From Symsagittifera roscoffensis (Eukaryota; Xenacoelomorpha; Acoela; Convolutidae), in NCBI RefSeq assembly GCF_963678635.1, contig NC_087065.1, forward strand, positions 4,382,020 through 4,446,019: a stretch of DNA of 64,000 nucleotides, read 5' to 3'. Position 1 is the first letter of the stretch. Each line of letters begins with the position of its first letter. Position numbers and translations under genes: made by a program. The notes beneath the pieces are model-generated. The model saw only the letters and a list, made by a program, of their open reading frames with translations, was not told the origin of the DNA and ran no database searches. Below, piece by piece: positions 58,621 through 64,000 of the stretch.

Positions 58621-59436
58621 AAAGAAAAAAAAACAAATTTATGACTTATATAAGAACATAAGATCATTCAATCGGATCACCTAGGTCAGAAGACGAGGTT
58701 GTCATTCGGCTCCGGGCAACAGTGGGTAATCGCCACGAGATTATCAATTTGGACTCAGGGTCTTAAAAAAATTTGGAAAAATCAGGGTTTCAAATTTGGA
58801 AAAGTTGAGGATCAGGGTTTTAAAAAAAACTCAGAAAGCTAACCTTAAAACAAAAATATAATTGTCAGAACAAACGCCAGAAAACACTTATTGCAGCGCA
58901 GATAGCTAGGAAAACAGTAAATATTGTGCAAAAGTAAAGAAACTCAAATTGTTTCAGCAAAAACACAAAAAAAAAACAAAATGGGAACATCCATACTTAC
59001 ACTTCATACATGGCATGGGCAAAAACATTTGAAAAACAACCCAGATTTTAGAATTAGCAGATTTGTGTTTGCACTAAACCCAGAACCATAGATGAACTCT
59101 AGATCTACCAAATTGAAAAATTTTGTGGCATACAAGTCAGCTCGAAACAATTAAAGCTACAGGTTTTTAGATACAGAAGAGACAGAGGCTCCAGGACAGA
59201 CAAAGTTCGCGGAACAAACAAAGGGCAATATCATCGAGGCAAAACCTAAAGCGGCAAAAAAGTCAACGGAATCAGAGAATCAGCAAAGTTCAGGCATGAC
59301 GTGAAAAACTTGGAAATAAGTCGAGGGCAGTAACCTCTCTGCTGAATTTAGGAAGAGACTCCATTGAGGGCAGTAACCTCTCTGCTGAATTTAGGAAGAG
59401 ACTCCATTGAGGGCAGTAACGAAAGAGAAGAGGTGG
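58621..59436 (+). mobile_element. 3' terminal part of an LTR retrotransposon
   Basis: Shares GTCAGAAGACGAGGTTGTCA-like and TTTTGTGGCATACAAGTCAG-like stretches with the end of the 43.8-50.3 kb element. It ends in a purine-rich tract AACGAAAGAGAAGAGGTGG immediately before an LTR start at 59437, the expected position of the polypurine tract. Upstream parts are missing or unrecognisable. Confidence 0.5.
59323..59420 (+). repeat. 43-bp tandem repeat next to the polypurine tract
   Basis: GAGGGCAGTAACCTCTCTGC...GACTCCATT occurs at 59323 and 59366 in identical form, and a third truncated start GAGGGCAGTAAC at 59409 runs into the purine tract. Confidence 0.9.
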
Positions 59437-60175
59437 TGTCCAAATTGATAACCTCGGGGCGATTATCCCCTGTTACCCGGTGCCGAAAGACTGACCACAC
59501 CAGACCAGCTCTCCAAGTTATGTAGTTATTCTGAGGTTAATGTCGATTTCTTTATGTTCTTTTTGTTTGAAAATGCAATCAGTTCCGTTTTCTTGCAGTT
59601 TTTATTGTTTTATTTGCTTGTGGTTGCTAGATTTTTTTTTAATTGTAAGCGCTCGCTTGCCCACGTGCATTTTAATTGATGAAAGTCTGGTACCAGCATG
59701 TGGAGCGATCTGTAGGCTTTATCAATTCGGTGATGTCGTAAGCTAGCTTGTATGGATTATCCTTTTGGTCGGTTCTCTTGACTTCTAAATTGACATCTAA
59801 TTGCTGTTTTGATAATTATTCAAAATGCAATGCCTTATTTCAGATATAAACTATATTTATTATTGGTTATAAATTGGATATTTTGTCTCTATAAAATATT
59901 TAATATTAACCAATCACGATCCATCTAATTAACAACCCACTTATTTGTAAGTGCTGAACTTTAGCAATCGCAATAAGCCAGTATACTCTAGATCTTTTGA
60001 GCCTAGCAGAGACTAGTTAAACACCCTGAGACTTGTAGATATAAGAGTAAGATTAGGATTGGTATTAGACTAAGAAGTTGCACGAATCTATTTGGCCGAA
60101 AATAAGATAGCGTGACGAGCAGACCGTGTACTCTATCCAAAATTACTCTATGAGTTAAACCTCGAACCTAACTCA
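59437..60175 (+). repeat. LTR (739 bp)
   Basis: Begins TGTCCAAATTGATAACC directly after a purine tract and ends ...CCTAACTCA, two bases before TGGTGCGACC, a likely primer-binding site. Contains GGGCGATTATCCCC (59456-59471 region) and AT-rich promoter-like sequence. It can serve as 3' LTR of the upstream fragment and 5' LTR of the downstream element. The partner LTR lies beyond the window, so ends are inferred from flanking signals only. Confidence 0.6.
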
Positions 60176-60177
60176 TC

Positions 60178-60197
60178 TGGTGCGACCATAAGTCTCG
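60178..60197 (+). promoter_or_regulatory. Putative primer-binding site
   Basis: TGGTGCGACCATAAGTCTCG begins with TGG (complement of tRNA CCA). Its complement, with TCGAGAC toward the 5' side, looks like the 3' end of a tRNA including part of the T arm. I cannot say which tRNA. Confidence 0.5.
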
Positions 60198-61904
60198 ATC
60201 AAGACCTTAAAAACAAATTAGCACAGAACTAATAGATAGATTAGAACTAGACAAAAACATTATCAAAAATGTTACATGATAATAATCTAATTGAAATGTC
60301 TCTACGACTCAATAGATCAGAACCGCTATTCCGCACAATACTAGAATTACCAGGCATTGGAAGAAGACCTCGGACAAGAGACGACCTACGACTACGAAGA
60401 AACTTACCATTAAGTTTCATGGTCGTACCAAGCCAGACCAAAAGCCAGACCAAACTTTTATATTTAGGATTTTACTAGCAAAGAATTTAGATTTTCATTT
60501 GCAAATATAGAAACCTTCAATGATTATTACAGGCGCTAAATCCTGTTTATTATTGTACAATAACAATTTATAAAAACATCTCAAATCGTTTCCTCCAAAT
60601 CTGCAGTAAAATTTAAAAAGATATCTGAAAAATATATTTATTGAAAGAAAAAATAAAAAATAGTTGACATGATCATTAATTATTAGTATATATAAATCAT
60701 CCTGGCATCCCCAGCTTCATCACCTAAACATAACAGCAATCACTTAAACCACTAATATCATCAAATACTAAAAATTTTCATCAAATAAATTTAAATTATC
60801 TTTAAAGGCTTATCCAAATTTTTACCTTTCTTTCATCCCAACTTGTTCAGTCTTAAACTAGATCATCAAGGCTTTCCTTGGATCTCCATTAAAAATTAAT
60901 TTAAATCCATTTTATACCATAAAAAATTATATCCTGATCATCAAGGCCTATCCTTGGATCAAACAGAACAATTTTTTTTATCTCCCACCCAATAATAAAG
61001 TGTCTAACGACCTCAAACTTCGATTCACAACCCAACCCTTTCAAAGAACTAGAACAAATAGAAATTTTGCAATCACACTAACCATTCAAATTAAGCTAAA
61101 CAGTGAAGAACTTCGGTTATTCATCCTTCACTTAATCCCCCCTCTTACCTGACCCAGGCTAAACCTTAAACCTTAGTAAGTATTAAAATTGTATCTAACG
61201 AACTACCTGTGTTCTAATAATACCTGACCCTTGTGGATCGATTTACTATTCTCCAACCCTTGAACACAATCACTACCCTTAAGTAAGATTAAGTAAGTTA
61301 ACACCTTAACTTAGAATAGCCACGAGAAAGTAAAAATCATTCTTCGGAATCGATATATACTTTTCTCTCCAACCCTACATAAAAGACCCAAGTTAGGCTA
61401 ACCAAAAAATTGTAAAAAGTAACAGTTTAGGATTTTAAAATCACTAATAACAACCTTGCACCCTTCATCCTAAACCTTATGTCACTGAACAATTTAGGAA
61501 TAAAACAAACAATCGTACTACACAATTGTAAAATAAATAACAAAACATACGATCTTGTAATTACACCGCACAAACAAACAATCGGATATATTCGCACAAA
61601 ACGTCAAACAATAAAAAAAAAATTTAAGTCAGCAGAGACAAATTACACGATAAAGATTTTCAAGGCGTAGAAACGCAGTCTCTGAATCAGAAGTCAGCAA
61701 TTTAGATGCAAAACCCAGTAAATAAAAACTACCCAGTTCACGATCAATTATACTTTTCCGATTCAGAAACTACATCACATTCATCAAAACAAGGAAAAAG
61801 AAGAATAAAAAAGATATAAAAAAATAAACCAGTACGTCTATACATTTGGAATCAACCAATCAGACACATTGAACATAATGCACTGACAGTTATAAAACGA
61901 AAAA
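60198..61904 (+). other. Leader region of the downstream LTR element
   Basis: Long AT-rich leader without a clear gene. GATCATCAAGGC-T-TCCTTGGATC, an imperfect palindrome, occurs twice (about 60862 and 60937) and may be an RNA stem-loop. Frames 60269-60478 and 61479-61670 are unrecognised. Confidence 0.4.
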
Positions 61905-64000
61905 ATGAGTCAAAACCCAAGTGACGAAAGTCCAGACGAAGACTCTGTTTTCCATTTATCATCATTTCACTCACTGAAGACAGAGGACGAATACAATTTT
62001 GCCATAACCTAATCGCAAATATATTTGAACAAGGGATTAGCCCATGTGAAGCAGAATTCCCAGAAATAAAAATCAAAAAACAAATTGTCGATCATTATAT
62101 CGAAGGATTATGTAACTTAACACAACAAGATGGAAGTTGCACCATAGAACTCAGTACAGCAAGTAAATTTTATGGCAAATATGTTATCCAAACAGATGAT
62201 GTCGATATAGAATTTTCAAAAGTATTCACAGAATAGATTAAAAACATACAACATCAAAATTCACAGAGAGCAAATTCAATTTTCACTAACGATGTTTTTG
62301 CAATAATATGTAATTATTTATCTATACTAGAAAGAACAGAAACCGAAAGCACATCACCGGTTCAAACATCAAGACACACAAATGTAAGAAATGAAATGGC
62401 TGCATTCTCAGCATTTTTAAACACAATCCGTGAAAACTTTTCAAACAATGAAATTTCACCAAATGTTAAACACGATTTACAAAAAATCATAGCATGGTTT
62501 ATAATTGACTATTTTACCCACAATATAGATTTAATTGCACAAGCAAGAAAAAATTTTAGACCCCAAAGTACAAATGATGACACTATCATTGCCGAAAATT
62601 CAGATTACATCTGGGACCCTGAATGGTCTCATCCATTATTTTTGAACATTCCAATAGACATCTCAAGTCAAGCAATCAGTACTATAACTATTCCACTTAC
62701 AATAGATGCAACACTTTTGAACTATAATTCATTTTTACCTGATAGAAGACAAAATAATAGTTGAAATTCAACTCCTGTACAACAAGAAAACTTAAATGGA
62801 ACTAGAAATCTTACACAACAAGATATTCAAACACCATCACATTTTATAAATGAAGAAATATTTGAAACAATTGTAACAACTACTCAACAAGGTATTTCAC
62901 CAATACAGCCAAACCTTACAACGCCAAAACCAAAGACTTCAATATTATCTCGAGTAACATTGCAATCTACAGTTAAACCCTCGGTTGCTACAAAATATTC
63001 ACATATGGATTACCAAAAATTTAGCCCAATGACGAAACCACCACAAAAACAAAGAATATTCACCGGAAGTAATTTTGCAGAACACGATTATAACTACGTA
63101 AACAGATCACAAACATCTAAACCTCCTCGTACAAATCTGCATAATCGTTCATTTTCACAACGACAAAATCCCCAACAAAAAACATCAAATTTCGTAAATT
63201 TTAATGATAACCCACGTATTCCAACAGACCCAAGTGAAAACTATCCATATTTCAACAGAATAAAAATAGTAAACAGCCATACCAATATAAACGAAAAACA
63301 CTTTACTATACACCTAATTATCATTCATCAGATGATGACGATTTTCATGACCAAAACCATCAACAAAATTTTCAAAACCAAAGACTCCACTCTTATCACG
63401 CAAATCAACCAGATATTTTTGAACCATATACACGAGAACAACATATGCGACAACCTAGATTAAATCACGAACCTCAAAATAGTGATTTTTACTCACAAAA
63501 CCCAGCAAATACTGATTATTATCAACCAACGCAAATGCAAAATGAAATACCACTACCATATTATTTGCAACAACATGAAATAACAAAAAATCAACCGACC
63601 AATTTTTCACAAATGCCAAATGCCGCAGAATCACTACAAATGACTATGAATCCATACCTCATGGGTGGATCATCAATAACATCAAATAAACCACTAATGA
63701 TATTCACAGGCACAGACCCTGAATATTCTGTAGAAGACTATTTAAATGCAGTCACAGCAAATTGAATTTTGATTATTTGGACCTGAACCAATTAATACAC
63801 CACTCCATCAAAATTGGATAAGTAGACGCACAGCGTTAATCCAAACAACACTTGACGGCGCAGCTCAGAAATTGTTTTCAGTTTTACCAATAGACATAAA
63901 AACAAATTGGAAAAGATTCACACAAGAATTTTCAAAAATATTTGATTCTGAAAAAAATAAACAACAACAAAGAGTTTTATGCAATGAAATTCGCAGACTA
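61905..64000 (+). pseudogene. Gag gene of a Ty3/gypsy element, several disabling changes, continues past the window
   Basis: The likely start is ATG at 61905 (MSQNPSDESPDEDSV). A frameshift is needed near 62003. In-frame stops occur at 62234 (TAG) and 62762 (TGA), with further frame changes near 63280 and 63765. The remaining text is one continuous Gag: an N-terminal alpha-helical part, a Gln/Asn/Pro-rich middle (63000-63640), then the capsid domain from about 63680 (FTGTDPEYSVEDYLNAVTAN; then, in another frame, TPLHQNWISRRTALIQTTLD, GAAQKLFSVLP and WKRFTQEFSKIFDSEKNKQQ). The pattern Gly-Ala-Ala/Trp...Phe...Phe is that of the retrotransposon Gag family. Substitutions are few between breaks, so inactivation appears recent compared with the 43.8-50.3 kb element. 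Confidence 0.8.

Overview
This window is AT-rich nuclear DNA from a multicellular animal, most likely an invertebrate. The evidence is GT-AG introns, short coding exons separated by kilobases of AT-rich DNA, many miniature transposons, tRNA-derived SINE-like segments and Ty3/gypsy LTR retrotransposons. I cannot name the lineage from sequence alone. There is one assembly gap of 200 N (52936-53135).

The main gene lies on the minus strand between about 37.2 and 10.9 kb. Seven exons could be read by splice sites and codon phase: 37025-37199 (start codon, signal peptide), 36447-36579, 35733-35950 (cysteine-containing extracellular part), 15167-15312 (acidic linker plus one transmembrane helix), 14428-14780 (cysteine-rich juxtamembrane segment and tyrosine-containing tail), 11457-11621 and 10896-11206 (more polar tail). 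The inferred product is an unrecognised type I single-pass membrane protein. The link between the third exon and the transmembrane exon is unresolved.

That link is occupied by the most striking feature of the window: ten head-to-tail units of about 1.34 kb (15244-29566). The first unit also contains an almost identical 956-bp internal duplication. Each distal unit carries a copy of the transmembrane-exon acceptor and its first 69 coding bases, cut off just before the membrane helix and followed in frame by 18 new codons and a stop. In the units I read this frame stays open, so splicing into a unit would predict a soluble form. Each unit also holds one or two other candidate small exons.

Around the gene: 1-10 kb holds miniature transposons and a decayed minus-strand coding remnant (2620-5890) split by a hAT-type MITE with an 8-bp target duplication. 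30.4-31.1 kb is a C/T-rich minisatellite. 34.7-35.7 kb holds two G/C-run-ended MITEs, one sitting at a splice donor of the gene. 37.6-43.8 kb is repeat debris. 43.8-50.3 kb is a decayed Ty3/gypsy element with recognisable Gag, RT and RNase H pieces. 50.8-52.3 kb is an inverted-repeat-flanked element with an internal 42-bp minisatellite. 56.0-57.0 kb is another repeat family. 58.6-64.0 kb holds the 3' end of one LTR element, one LTR (59437-60175), then the leader and gag of a second element running off the window.

Two dispersed miniature families share TGTTCCGAC/GTCGGAACA inverted ends and terminal hairpins, a layout like Helentron-derived non-autonomous elements. No rRNA gene, intact tRNA gene, CRISPR array or bacterial-type operon is present.
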